Assembly: GCF_008728515.1 (NCBI RefSeq)
Contig: NC_044996.1
Span: forward strand, 124,505,610 to 124,569,609
Source: Papio anubis
Lineage: Eukaryota > Chordata > Mammalia > Primates > Cercopithecidae
DNA: 64,000 nucleotides
Direction of reading: 5' to 3'
Part shown: positions 33,241 through 45,545 of the stretch, in pieces
How positions within the stretch are numbered: position 1 is the first letter of the stretch
Layout of the letters: each line of letters begins with the position of its first letter
Translations under genes and position numbers: made by a program
The notes under the pieces: model-generated
What the model saw: the letters and a program-made list of their open reading frames with translations, nothing else
The model's database searches: none
Told to the model about the DNA's origin: nothing

Positions 33241-33552
33241 TATTTACCAATAGATTTCAAGGTAATAATCATGTGTTTTTATTTTTTACAATGCATGCCT
33301 TATGCTGAATCTTGAGCATATTGCAGTACTCCATATTGGAAAGTCACTTATCAAATAATATCAACTACCCATAGCATAGTTAAGATTCAGAAAGTAATCA
33401 AAAAGTATCAAATATTCTAAATAAAGGTCTTCAAGTTAATACACTAAGTTTATTCACTTCATACATAGGAAAGGTCCTCAAGCCTTAACTCAAAGTCTAT
33501 TTACTCTAACTTTGCACGCAAGTTTTACAAGGTTAGGTATTTTATTTTCTTC

Positions 33553-34010
33553 ATTCACTAAACATTCATCGAATCCCTGTTATGGAACAGGCACTGTTCT
33601 CAGAGTCAGAGTTTAAAGGTAAGTAAGGCATAGCATTGGGGCTCACATTCTAGAATTGTAAACCTACAATTCCAAGGCAATATGCTTGTTTGGAGGTTGG
33701 TGCTGGTGCCATGGGGGCATGCAGTCCAGCCTCGGAGAGTCAGAGGAGACCTCACAGAGCAGATGAAGTCTGCACTGGGGCTGAGAGGGGAAGTAGTTGG
33801 TTACTTGCCAAGACAAGGAAAAAAAGACATTCCAGGCAAAGGGAGCAGCATGTAAGTTACAGGGGCACGCAATAGTGTATAGTATCTTTCAGAAAGTACA
33901 AGTTTTCTATGACTGGACTATAAGGTAAGTTCAAGGAAAGGTAGGCTTATTATACCATGCCCAGGAGTTTAGACTTTGTCCTGAAAGCAAGAAAGAATCA
34001 AACAAAAATG
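33553..34010 (-). repeat. L2 3'-region fragment
   Basis: The sequence 'ttcactaaacattcatcgaatccctgttatggaacaggcactgttctcag...ggggctcacattctag' is the reversed L2 3' end. Further right 'gacattccaggcaaagggagcagc' and 'aggagtttagactttgtcctgaaagc' are the next L2 blocks in order. Diverged but collinear. Confidence 0.75.
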
Positions 34011-34554
34011 ATCATTAAACTTACATCGTTGAAAGAAAGCTTCAGTGACCTGTGGTAAGTGGATTGGGTATGTAGGTAACTGTGAGACTGAACAGAGAAA
34101 GGGCTCAAATTTTCCCTGTAATGACTGTTAGGTATCGTTGTATCCTCCTATGCAAAATGGAGCTGAGACACGGTGTCTGCAAATTCCTTCAGGGTCTGTA
34201 AATATTGAGGCTCCTAGTGAATATTCTGACCAGGATTATGATGATTATGGTGGCCAAGGTGAACTGACTTTTCAGGTCCTGCCACAATGAAAGTGGAGAT
34301 GTGCCATTTGTCCACTCTTAACTCAAAAGAGATTGTCTGAACAGTAGGCTCTGTTTAAATATAGAGATAAACTAAAAGTTCTTCAAGTGTACTTTATACA
34401 AAACCCAAAACCCAACCCTAATGATTCAAAATCCAGGATGAAAACAGAATTCCAACATTAATAATACTTTAACAACAAAGACACAAAAAGATTTCAATAG
34501 ATATAAATCATAAATTGGAAGCAGGAACTACCTGATCTATAGAGACACCAACAA
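34011..34554. other. No recognised feature
   Basis: About 540 bp, possibly with a short MIR remnant near 34145-34170. Nothing firm. Confidence 0.45.
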
Positions 34555-35205
34555 TTGAAAATAACAATAGCTGCTTTTATTGAGCTATAGTGCCCGGCAC
34601 TACGCTTTGCTTTTTAAGTACATTATCTGTAATCCACGATAATCCTACAAAAGGAGATAATAATATCTTCCATTATGTGGTTTTAAAAACACAATAAAAT
34701 GATGCTAAATAAACTTCTTAAGATTGTCCTGCAATTATGTAGACAGAACTGGGAAAGAAACTCAACACTGTTTGAAGCAAAATCTCAAACTTTATCCACA
34801 TGGCTATATATTTGCTAAATTTATGTGCAATGCCTTAGTTTACAGATAACTTTCCTGTACATTTTTTCATCTCATTATTATGTATGATAAGTTATTATTA
34901 CACCCATTTTGCAAATAAGGAAAAACGTGGGTAAGTCATTCAATATGATGAGGCCTCAGTTTTCTCTGCTGTAAAATGGGATAATAATGCCCACTTTGGG
35001 TTGTTATTGGAGACTGGACATGTTAACCATTTCTAATTATTAGTCAACAATCGGTGTACAATAAATGCTAGCTCTCATATTGTTATTATCATTGGCATAG
35101 TCATGAATTGCCCAAAGTCACACAGCTTTAACGTGACACATCAAGGACTCACATGTAGGCTTTCTGATCCTATCCCAGTGTTCTGCTTTCTACAACTCGA
35201 TCCCG
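34555..35205. repeat. Cluster of MIR fragments in both orientations
   Basis: Reverse MIR at about 34560-34800 ('ataacaatagctgcttttattgagc'). Reverse at 34860-34925 ('attattacacccattttgcaaataagg'). Forward at 34930-35095 ('cctcagttttctctgctgtaaaatgggataataatgcc'). Reverse at 35105-35200 ('aattgcccaaagtcacacagc'). Four partly overlapping pieces suggest repeated insertion into or beside older copies. Confidence 0.6.
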
Positions 35206-35214
35206 TGAAGCTTT

Positions 35215-35578
35215 GGGAGGATGTTTCTATTTTTTATTATTTATTTATTTATTTATTTTTTATTTATTTTTTTTTTTTTGAGACGGAGTCTCGCTCTGCC
35301 GCCCAGGCTGGAGTGCAATGGCCGGATCTCAGCTCACTGCAAGCTCCGCCTCCCGGGTTCACGCCATTCTCCTGCCTCAGCCTCCTGTGTAGCTGGGACT
35401 ACAGGCGCCCGCCACCACGCCCGGCTAGTTTTTTTGTATTTTTTAGTAGAGACGGGGTTTCACCGTGTTAGCCAGGATGGTCTCAATCTCCTGACCTCGT
35501 GATCCGCCCATCTCGGCCTCCCAAAGTGCTGGGATTACAGGCTTGAGCCACCGCGCCCGGCCGGGAGGATGTTTCTAT
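35215..35578. repeat. 16-bp target-site duplication of the AluY
   Basis: GGGAGGATGTTTCTAT occurs at 35215-35230 and 35563-35578, perfect over 16 bp, directly outside the AluY. Confidence 0.95.
35231..35562 (-). repeat. Young AluY, Old World monkey type
   Basis: The tail is T-rich with TTTA units (35231-35279) followed by 'gagacggagtctcgctctgcc' and ends 'gagccaccgcgcccggcc'. CpGs are largely intact. It shares 'ggatctcagctcactgcaagc' and 'ggattacaggcttgagcc' with the copy at 12437, variants I link to the cercopithecid AluY branch. With a perfect 16-bp duplication it is a good candidate for a presence/absence marker among monkeys. Confidence 0.9.
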
Positions 35579-35649
35579 AGGCCAGCATTTAAGCCAGACA
35601 AGTAGCATAAGGTGTGAGGAAGAGTCAGGCATCCAAAAGTCATTACTCC

Positions 35650-35835
35650 ACAATACTTTGCAGTATTTCTTGACGTTGACAGCAGGTTAGAAAAACCTGG
35701 GAAGACTTTAGAAATCCTTATGCCTAGGCCACACCCCAGACCAATGACATCAGAGTCACTAGTGGTGTGAGCCAGTTATTAATATTTTAGAGCTGTCCCA
35801 TATACAGCTAGGGTTGGGAACAATTGATTTAGAGA
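35650..35835. mobile_element. MER5A-type hAT transposon remnant
   Basis: The sequence 'atccttatgcctaggccacaccccagaccaatgacatcagagtc...gctagggttgggaacaattg' follows the MER5A pattern ('gatgcctgggcc...ccagggttgagaaccactg'). Much diverged, about 185 bp. Non-coding. Confidence 0.6.
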
Positions 35836-35979
35836 AAATCATGGTCAGAGATTTGTTTCCATGAGGTGTTCCTGACTTCCAATGGCCTTGTCACTTACAG
35901 GAAGCCTCGTATTATAAAATTTTAGCTTTATGTTCTGCATCTGGCAAAGTACTTTTTCATTCCTCTTTAGGCCATCAAA

Positions 35980-36130
35980 ACACAGAAAAGTAGGGCAAAT
36001 AAAGATCATACCTCACTTTCCTGATGAGAAAACTCATACACATAGGCATAATTTGTATTATCCAGGGTTAAGCCTAGTTAGTGGCACAAATAAGTTTGAA
36101 AACCTCTGAGTCTCGTACTCAGTTTTGTGC
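35980..36130 (-). repeat. MIR-type fragment
   Basis: The sequence 'ctcactttcctgatgagaaaactcatacacataggcataat...agcctagttagtggcacaaat' matches a reversed MIR. Confidence 0.5.
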
Positions 36131-38753
36131 CCAGACCTCTTTTTAGTAGAGTTCTCTTCCTTTGGATATCATGAAAGAAAAGGAGTGTTGCCCTGTAGTC
36201 TCCATAACAATTCCTTAAATTTCTTTAAGGAATCCCCACTCTATAAGCTAAAGGTAAAGAAAATTCAGTTTTAACAATGATTTGTGGGCAAAACAAAATT
36301 CAAAACCAGTCACTGTTCATCTTAATGGTAAGTGGCATTTATATGGACAGATGTAAAGAATGTTATTCTAGAGGCAATGTGATTATCAGACTAATTGTAT
36401 TCCTGATTCTAGTAGAATCTTGAAATTGAGAAGCTGAATTTCTGAATTCTTCAGAATTAAAATAGCAATGGTCCTTGGGGGGGATTTGATCGAGGCCTCC
36501 TTGTTGAATTAGCTAAAATCTGACTCCTATACATGATACACATGTATAGTATAAAGGTGTTCATTTCTCTGTAGGCGAGAAAGATAATCTATTCATTGTT
36601 TTGAATTTCAACCGAGTTGTGTCCTTATGTATGTCATATTTATAGCTGAAAAGGTTACAACTATTATTGTTAATACTTCTAATAACTGAAATGTAGACAA
36701 GGTCAATGTTTGCTCTTTTAGACAAAATCCCACAAGCAAACCAAGGATCTCTTATTTGAGATCTAAAGAAAATAAAGTCAGAAGTATGTTTTCCAATGAT
36801 GGGTGAAATTAAATAGGCCTGAAGAGACTATTAGGGGAAAGTCAGTATGGATTTAGCATCAGCTTGGAAAGGTTAGTGTCCTGGTTGCTAATTCTAACCA
36901 TCCTTGACTTTCTATTAGTTCAGTATTTAGACTGTGTATTTCCTAAAGTTAAGAACTATCTATTCCTTACCAGACATTGTATTTGCAAAACAACATGAAA
37001 AACTAAAATAAAATAAAACAAACAAACAATCCTGCCTCCTAACACTGGATATATGGATATATATACACCTTGAGCTAGGATAATCATGCATGACACACAT
37101 CACAGAAACAGGACAAGCATCGTCATCACTGTGTAGAGTATTCTCAGTTTTCAATTACAAAAAATCAAAAAATCTTTAGAGATTGCCTATGCTCATATTG
37201 CCTGGTTTTCTCCAATCCATATTAATTTCAATGTGTCCTCCTCCATCTAATTCTCTGAAAGGGCGCTGGCACCTTTTCCTGTTAGATAAGAAGCTGTTGG
37301 ATCTAAAGTATAGGCTAATATACTTTTTCAATTGCTGTCAAATCATTTTGCAGTTACTCAGGAGTCATGTTGCTGCTCACTTAATTATTAAATGTCCTAA
37401 AATATCAGGTGTGCAATTTGCAATGAAAATGTAACAATAGGCCATCTTCTCTAATGGGATTTCAACAGGGATGAAACTAGAAAGATAAATCTGGCTCCAC
37501 AAGTCATTAAGAATATAGGGCATTTTGGTTCCAAAGGGGTTCCTAACAAGGGGAATTATGTAGCAAAGAAGTGAAAAAATATGCAGGTATTTAGTTACCA
37601 TAACTGCTTACTCCAGAGAAAGATATAAGTTATAGATTTTGATGAAGAATATATTTTTAATTCTTGATACATAAATCATGGTCTTGTTCACTTGTGTGTT
37701 AGAAAAGATTTTTGCCCCATGAATAAAACAAAATAAGCTTGGTTTGTAGTTTATTGGAAACTCTTATCCAGGCCATTTGTTGAAAATAAGCATATGAAAT
37801 TTACCAGGATCCAAACGTTACAAAACTGCTTTTCTTTTTCAGAGTTGCTGGTGACAGGGATGGGTTTATGTTTATGGAGGAGGGATGTCATAGTTATTAG
37901 AAGAAAAATGGAATCCTAGGGCAGATCAAGAAACAAGCTGAATCCTTTACTGCACACATAAATCATGTTTGACCTAGGGCAGCTGACAATTTGCAAGGCT
38001 GACCTATAATTCTTTTTATTCTTGGAATCCCTTTAAACTCAAAATTATTCTTATACAGTCATCCAGAGCCAGTTATTTTTTGTTTTGTTTTTATTTTTAT
38101 GGTGTCTTTACCTCCATTAATTAACAATGATCACAAACAAAACAAGCAAGAAAATTAAATGGATAATGCTGGGTGCATTCACCTTTACATTGTGAAAGTT
38201 ATCCTAAATCAGTACCTGAAGGAAGGGAATTTATTTGCCTTAAGGAAGGGATAAGTAGTCCTGCTGCTCCAGGTCTGTTTACTCTTCACTGTTAGTTCTT
38301 TTTAGAGACCTATGGTTGCAAACATTAAGGCAAGTCAGTTAGATATACCAAGCAACCCTCTCCCTCCTCATCTGCTTCATTTATCTTTACTTAAGAGAAA
38401 ATCTCACAGGAGTACGGCTTGTGGTTAAAATGTATGTGAGTCTGTATTATACTCTGTGAGAATAAAAAGGGCTAGCCTTATGAGTTATGGAATTATTTTA
38501 TGTCATTGGACTGAGAAATTCCATCCTTTAAGCCTTATTCCTTAAGTTTTTTAAATTAGCTGATTAAATGGAAAATGCTCCTCAGGGCTCCGGTTAAGAT
38601 CCCAGCTATCACAATTCTTGCCCCAGAAAGCCTTCAGGTAGGTCCTACCCATCTACTGGGAATGTGAACCCTACAGAGTGCGGGTTCTTTTCTGAAGATG
38701 TGACAACAAATGCTCCTGGAAAAATAAGGAATTTTTCACTGAGAAACATGATC
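36131..38753. other. No recognised feature (2.6 kb)
   Basis: The longest repeat-poor block in the left two thirds of the window. Short frames (for example 37183-37434 and 37377-37601) have no known domain. No splice-flanked exon could be defended by eye. Confidence 0.5.
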
Positions 38754-39500
38754 TGTGCTGACAAGCATTGTAGATTTGTTCTGTGTCAGCTTAGCAAAAC
38801 TAGTACAATATTTCTCCAGAGTTTCCTTCCCTGTGTAGTTTTGGGTTAGTGTGGGCCACAAGAGATATTTTGCATATGATGCAAAAAATGATGATATAAA
38901 TGAAGCAGAGCCATCTTCTTCTTACTCTTGAATTATCAGTATAGGGCATAAGGTGCTATTTCAGCTCATACAGGTTCACTCCCATCTGCCGCCTCACCCT
39001 AGTGTGAGGCAGCATCCGGGCCATAACTGCTGAATCTCCTGCCTCTTACAGCTTCTCCAACTCCCCCAACAATTAGGTATTTATCTCTGAGATGAAAGGT
39101 GCTAACTTCTGCAGGAAAGCCTCATCATCAAAGACGGAGGCATACAGTTTATGGTGAGAGACCAACATAGTTCTCGTTCATCTTCGTGGGTTCCAGCTTA
39201 GCTTTGCAAGTTCCAGTTTGTCTTTGTTTCCTCTACTTTATGTTTGTCTTCCCTTCCTGGCTGCTAGTCCTGAGAATTTGGGCCCCAGAATTAGATTCAT
39301 CAGCAACAGCCTCACATGGGCTGTTTAATCTACTTCCACAAATTGCAGAAGGTCAAATTCCAATAATAAATTACTTAATAGAGCTATCTATACTTGTAAA
39401 TACATATAGCTAGAGATAGAACTAGTAATAGGGAAAGAGATAGTGATAGAAATAGAGATTGGGATAAATATCTCCTGATTCTGCTTTTCTGATTGAACTC
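38754..39500 (+). mobile_element. LTR-like repeat, family not named (copy B)
   Basis: Second copy of the family at 30185-30770. Shared blocks: 'agatttgttctgtgtcagcttagc', 'gccacaagagatattttgc', 'cgtgggttccagcttag' and 'cttcccttcctggctgctagtcctgag'. It runs on to 'ttctgattgaactctgatacta', which looks like the 3' end, so this copy is the longer one. The simple 'gatagaaatagagatt' stretch near 39415-39470 is internal. Confidence 0.5.
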
Positions 39501-40420
39501 TGATACTAAAACCCTGGATCCTTTAAGAACTTGGGGAGCCACCTCAAAGGGAAGATGCCGAGCTGATGGTAACTGAAGGAAGTGACTAAGACCTGAATTA
39601 ATGTCATTTCTATTGCTACTGTCTGAGGCTTGGCTTCACTGCTGACTTCTGCTTTTTGTTCAAACCTCCAACTATCTTGTCTATTGATCCTAACGTGATC
39701 CCAAACCATGATGACATTTAAGGCTGCTCTATGAATTACTGTTGCTTTCACCCTTGTTTGTGACCATTTTTGCTTGACCTTATTTCTGAATGTTCCCTCT
39801 GCTTGTATAAATGTATGTCTCACTGAAGTTCTCCCACATCTCTGGAGCCTATGTTGCTTTTGTGGTCACATCTCCTGCCCCTACCATCTCCTTACCATAG
39901 TCTGCCACTGTATGCTGACTTCTGTGCTAAGAAAAATGTCATCACACAGAAAATTTGAGGTGGGAAGATGGGTAGCTGAGAATGAGACATTCAGGATACT
40001 GATCAGCAAAGGCAGGCTTGGGTAGGAGACCACATGGTGGCCACATGGTAACCAAGGAATGTCAGAAAAGTAGGGATGCCTTAAGAGAACTCTGGGAAGC
40101 TTTAGATGAGGCTCCAAGGAAAGAGGAGTTGAGGAGCCCATCACAGACCTCACCTGCTTCCTGAATCTGTAGAGAAGCTCCCTTACAAGCAAATTAATTG
40201 ATAGTGACGCTCTTAGCAACCAGGAGTATGCCAACTCTTTCAGATGTGACAGGACATTGCCCTCCTTGAGCAGCCCTCTGCAGTGAATAACCTAGATTTG
40301 AAATTTTGTATGTGTTTGTGATCACTCATGATTTCTGAAGTCCCAACTCAAAGTTTAAAAAAATGGTCTTCTGTGAAACTTTCAATTAAAAACAACTCTT
40401 TATAAGAAAACAATTCCAGG
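39501..40420. other. No recognised feature
   Basis: Two overlapping minus-strand frames (39506-39823, 105 codons, and 39881-40234, 117 codons) have no motif I know and no repeat identity. I treat them as chance. Confidence 0.45.
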
Positions 40421-42742
40421 AGAAAGGCAGAGCAAGGTGACAGAACAAAAGGCTCCACTGATTGTCCCCTCCTCAAGGACACTAAGTTAACAACTATCTA
40501 CACAGGAAAAAAAAAAATCTTCATGGAACCAAAAATCAGGTGAGCGCTTATAATACCTAGTTTTAACTTCATATCACTGAAAGAAGCACTAAAGAGATAG
40601 AAAAAAACAGTTCTGAATGGCGGATGCCACCCCTCCCTTACCCTCAGCAGTGGTGGCCTGCTACAGAGAGCATCTCTGGGCTCTGAGGGAAAAAGAGCAC
40701 AACAATTGTGAGGCATTGAACTCAGTGCTGTCCTGGTAGGGCAGAAAAGAAAACCAGAACAAACTCAGCTTACACCTGCCCACAGAGGGAGCATTTAAAC
40801 AGACCCCTGCCAGAGTGGAATCACCAAGCCCAGCAGTCCAAACTAGAGTTCTTGCAAACCTCATCGCCTAGGGCTACAGTGCTCTCTGTCTCCAAATAAA
40901 CTTGAAAGGTAGTCTAGGCAACAAGGATTGCAACTCGTGAGTCCTAGTGCTGAACTAGGCCCAGAGACAGTGGACTGAGGGGGCAGATGCCATACTGAGG
41001 TATTAGCAAGGGCAGCTAAGGGAGTGCTGGCATCACCCATTCCCTAACTCCAGGGTACACAACTCATGACTCCAAAAGAGACTCCTTACTTCTACTTGAG
41101 GAGAGGACAGGGACTTTGAGAGACAGAGACTTTATCTTGCATCTTGGATACCAGCTCAGCCACATCAGGATAGGGCACCAGTCAGAGTCATGAGGCCCCA
41201 ATTCCAGGCCCTAGACACTTCTAGACACACCCTGGACCAGAAGGGAACCTACTGCCTTGAAGGAAAAGGCCAAGTCCTGGCACCATTCATCACTTGCAAT
41301 ACCCAGGTTGAGGGCCTTGGGTGAGCCTCTGAGACTTGCTGGCTTCAGGTGAGGCTCAACACATTACCAACTGTGGTGGCTATGGGGAAAAACTCCTTCT
41401 GCTTGAGAAAAGTAGAGGGAAAAGTCAAAGGGACTTTGTCTTGCACCTTAGGTACCAGCATGGCTATGGGAGGTTGGAGCACCAAGCGGACTCTTGGGGT
41501 CCCTAACTCTAGGACTTGACTCTTGGATGGCATTCCTGGACCTTCCCTTGGCAAGGGGGGAGCCCACTTCCCTGAAAAGTGAGTTCCAGGCCAGGCAGCA
41601 TTCATCAAAGGTGATTTAAGAACCCTTGGGCCTTAACAGAACATCAGCAGTATTCTGGCAGTACTCTTCATGGCTGGGATGGTGGTGACTATGGGGTAAG
41701 GTTCCTTTGCCTTTGGAAAGGGGAGGGAAAAGTGGGGAAAACTGTGTTTTGTGGTTTGACTAAGCTCAGATGTAGTACAATAGAATAACAGGTAGACTTT
41801 TAAGGTTTTTGACTCTAGTCCCTGACCCTCCAGACAACAACTCTGGACCCACCTGGGGTCTGGGGAACCTCGCCATCCTGAAAGGAAGGGCACAGGCCTG
41901 GCTGATATTGCCACTGGTTGATTCTAGAGCCCCAGAACCTAGAGTGAACATAGGCAGAATCCAGAGGGATGGGTACAACAGGCCTCATGAGAGATCCAGT
42001 GTCGTACTGGCTTCAGGTATGATCCAGTGCAGTCATAGTGGTGGTGGCCACAGGAGTGCTTGTGTGCTTATGTCACTCAACTTCCATCATCAGGTGGCTC
42101 AGAACAGAGAGAGAGCCTCTATTTGTTTGAGAGAAAGTAAGGGAAGAGAATAAGAGTCTCTGCCTGGTAATCCAGAGAAATATCCTGGATTTTGTCCAAG
42201 ATCATCAAGATAGTACCTCTACAAGTCTGCAAGAACCACAGCATTACTAGGCTTGGGTTACTCCCTAAAGCAGATACAGCTTAGATCACAACACTCAAGT
42301 CCTTTCAAATATCTGGAAAGCCCTCCCAAAAAGGATGCCTACAAACAAGCCCAAACTATGAAGACTACAATAAATACCTAACTCTTCAATGTCCAGACAC
42401 CAAAAAACATCTACTAGCATCAACACCATCCAGGAAAACATGGCATCACCAAATGAAGTAAATAAGGCACCAGAGACCAATCCTGGAGAAACAGAGACAT
42501 GTCACCTTCAGACAGAAAATTCAAAATAGCAGTTTTAATGAAACTCAAAGAAATTCAGCATGACAGAAAGGGAATTCAAATAAAGACGGAATCAGATAAG
42601 TTTAACAAAGAGATTGAAATAATTTAAAACAAACAAGAAGAAACTTTGGAACATTCAGCTATATAAAGGAAATATTATTAGATCTAAAGAGATAGGCCCA
42701 AATGCGATAATAGCTGGAGACTTCAACACCCTGTTTTCAGCA

Positions 42743-43036
42743 TTGGACAGATCTTACAGACAGAAAAGCAACAAAGAAACATCACACTTAATCTGTGCTA
42801 TAGACCAACTGGATCTAATAGATACCTATAGAACATTTTATCCAATGGCTGCAGAATACAAACTCTTTTCCTCAGCACATGGATCATTCTCAAGGATAGA
42901 CTATATGTTAGGTCACAAAACAAGTCTAAAAACATTCAAAAAACCGGAAATAATATCAAGCATCTTCTCTGACCACAAAGGAATAAAATTAGAAAATAAA
43001 AAAAAGAGAAAATTTGGAAACTATACAAGTACATGA
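42743..43036 (+). pseudogene. L1 ORF2 endonuclease fragment
   Basis: A 97-codon frame, preceded in the same reading by AGDFNT. It contains LDLIDTYRTFYP, FFSS-type FSSAHGSFSRIDYML and SDHKGIKLE. These are the GDFN, SRID and SDH blocks of the L1 endonuclease active site. The N-terminal third of the domain is deleted and stops follow, so no enzyme is made. Confidence 0.8.
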
Positions 43037-44367
43037 AAATTAAACAATATGCTCCTAAGTGACCTGTGGGTCAATGAAGAAATTAAGAAAAAAATTGAAA
43101 AATTTCTTGAAACAAATTATAATGGAAACACAACATACCAAAAGCTATGGGATACAGCAAAAGCAGTACTTAAAGGGAAGTTTATAGTTATAAATGCCTA
43201 CATCAAAAAAAGAGGAAAAATTTCAAATGAACAATCTAATGATGCATCTTAAAGAACAAGAAAAACAAGAGAAAACTAAATTCAAAATTGGTAGAAGAAA
43301 AGAAAGAATAAAGATCAGAGAAGAAATAAATGAAATTTAAATGAAGAAAACAATACAAAAGATAAGTGAAACAAAAAGTTGGTTTTTTGAAAACTTAAAC
43401 AAAATTGACAAACATTTAGCCTAAGAAAAAAAGAGAGAAGATGCAAATAAATAAAATCAGAAATGAAACAAGAGACATTACAACTGATACTGCAGAAATT
43501 CAAAGGATCACTAGTGGCTACTGTGAGCAACTATATGCCAATAAATTTGGAAAACCTAGAAGAAACGAACAAATTCCTAGACACATACAACCTATGAAGA
43601 CTGAACCATGAAGAAATTCAAAATCTGAACAGACCAATAACAAGTAACAAGGTCAAAGCTGTAATAAAAATTCTCCCACCAATGAAAAGCCTGGGACCAA
43701 TGGCTTTACTGCTTAATTCTATCAAACATTTAAAGAAGAACTAATACCAATTCTACTCATCCTATTTGGAAAAATAGAGAAGGCACGAATACTTCCAAAC
43801 TCGTTCTATGAGGCCAGTATTACCCTGAAACCAAAACCTGACAAAAACACATCAAAAAAGAAAACTACAGGCCAATATCTCTAATGAATATTGATGCAAA
43901 AATTCTCAACAAAATACTTCCAAACCAAATTCAACAATACATTAGAAAGATCATCCATTATGACCAAGTGGGTTTTATTCCTTGGAGGCAAGGATAGTTC
44001 AACATATGCAAATCAATCAATGTGATGCATCATATCAACAGAGTGAAGGATAAAAACCATATGATCAATTCAATTGATGCTGAAAAAGCATTTAATAAAA
44101 TTCAATATCCCTTCAGATGAAAACCCTAAAAAACTGGTTGTAGAAATAACATACCTCAACATAACAAAAACCATATACAACAGACCCACAGCTAGTATCA
44201 TCCTAAATGGGGAAAAACTGAAAACCTTTCCTCTAAGATCTGGAACATGACAAGGATGCCCATTGTTACCACTGTGATTCTATATAGTACTGGAAGTCCT
44301 AGCAATCAGACAAAAGAAAGATATGAAGGTCTTCCACATTGGAAAGGAAGAAGTCAAATTATCCTTG

Positions 44368-44379
44368 TTTGCAGATGGT
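44368..44379 (+). other. Mutated reverse-transcriptase catalytic motif
   Basis: The L1 catalytic FADD motif reads TTT GCA GAT GGT, that is FADG: the second aspartate has become glycine by an A-to-G change. This alone would abolish reverse transcription, apart from the frameshifts around it. Confidence 0.85.
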
Positions 44380-45545
44380 ATGATCTTATATATTGGAAAA
44401 CCTGAAGATTCCATAAAAAACTATTAAACTAATTCAGTAATGTTGTGGGTTACAAAATCAACAGACAAAAATCAGTAGTATTTCTACATGCCAACAGTGA
44501 ACAATGTGAAAAAGAAATGTAAAATTAATACAAGAGTCACACATTAAATTAAATATGTAGAAATTAACCAAAGAAGTGAAAAATCTCTATAATAAAAACT
44601 ATAAAACTCTGATGAAAGAAATTGAAGAGGACACCAGAAATGGAAAGATATTTCATATTCATGGATTAAAAAAATCACGAATGTTAAAATGTCCATAGTA
44701 CACAAAGCAATCTACAGATTAATCCAATTCCTATCAACATACCAGTCACAGTCTTCACAGAAATAGAAAAAAAAAAAACTATCCTAAAGTTTATATGGTA
44801 TCACAAAAGGCCCAGAGTAGTCAAAGCTATCCTAAGTAAAAAGAACAAAACTGGAGGAATCACATTACTTGACTTCAAATTATCCTACAGAGCTATAGTA
44901 ACCAAAATAGTATGGTACTTTCATAAAATCAGACACTTAGACCAATGGAACAGAATAGAGAACCCAGAAACAAATCCACACACCTATAGTGAACTCATTT
45001 TTGACAAAGGTGCCAAGAACATACACTGGGGAAAAGACAGTCTTTTCAATAAATGATGTTGGGAAAACTGGATATCCATATGCAGAAGAATGAACCTAGC
45101 CTTCTATCTCTCACCATATACAAAAATCAAATAAATGGATTAAAGACTTAAACCTAAGACCTCAAACTATGAACCTACTACAAGAAAACATTGGGGAAAC
45201 TCCAGGATATTAGTCTGGGCAAACATTTCTTGAGTAACACCATGCAAGCACAGGCAACCAAAGCCAAAATAGACTAATGTGATCACATCAAGTTAACAAG
45301 CTTCTGCACAGCAAAGGATACAGTCAACAAAGTGAGGATACATCCCACAGAATGGGAGTGAATATTTGCAAACTACCCATATGACATGGGATTAATAACC
45401 ATAATATATAAGGAACTCAAACAACTCTATAGAAAAAATAATCTAATAAAAAATGGGCAAAAGATTTGAATAGATGTTTCTCAGAAGAAGACATACAAAT
45501 GGCCAACAGGCATATTGAAAAGGTGCTCAACATGAGTACACTAAA

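Larger units (their letters stand above)
40421..45545 (+). mobile_element. L1 retrotransposon with internal deletion, 3'-truncated
   Basis: Begins with an L1 5' end (CAAGGTGACA at 40433-40442 where a YY1-type CAAGATGGCC would be), then about 2 kb of 5' UTR homologous in inverted orientation to 15120-17150. A short ORF1 start (to about 42650) jumps directly to the ORF2 endonuclease ('gctggagacttcaacaccc'). ORF2 then continues through reverse transcriptase to about 45540 ('aaaaggtgctcaacatg') and stops without 3' UTR or tail. Many frameshifts are present. Similar age to the 12.8-17.2 kb L1 (L1PB/L1MA range). Confidence 0.85.

Noticed and set aside
35103..35502. 122- and 93-codon frames around 35.1-35.5 kb
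   Set aside because: They run through the antisense AluY, a common source of long chance frames.
39506..40234. 105- and 117-codon minus-strand frames
   Set aside because: No motif, no recognisable splice context and no second support. Length is within chance for 64 kb.
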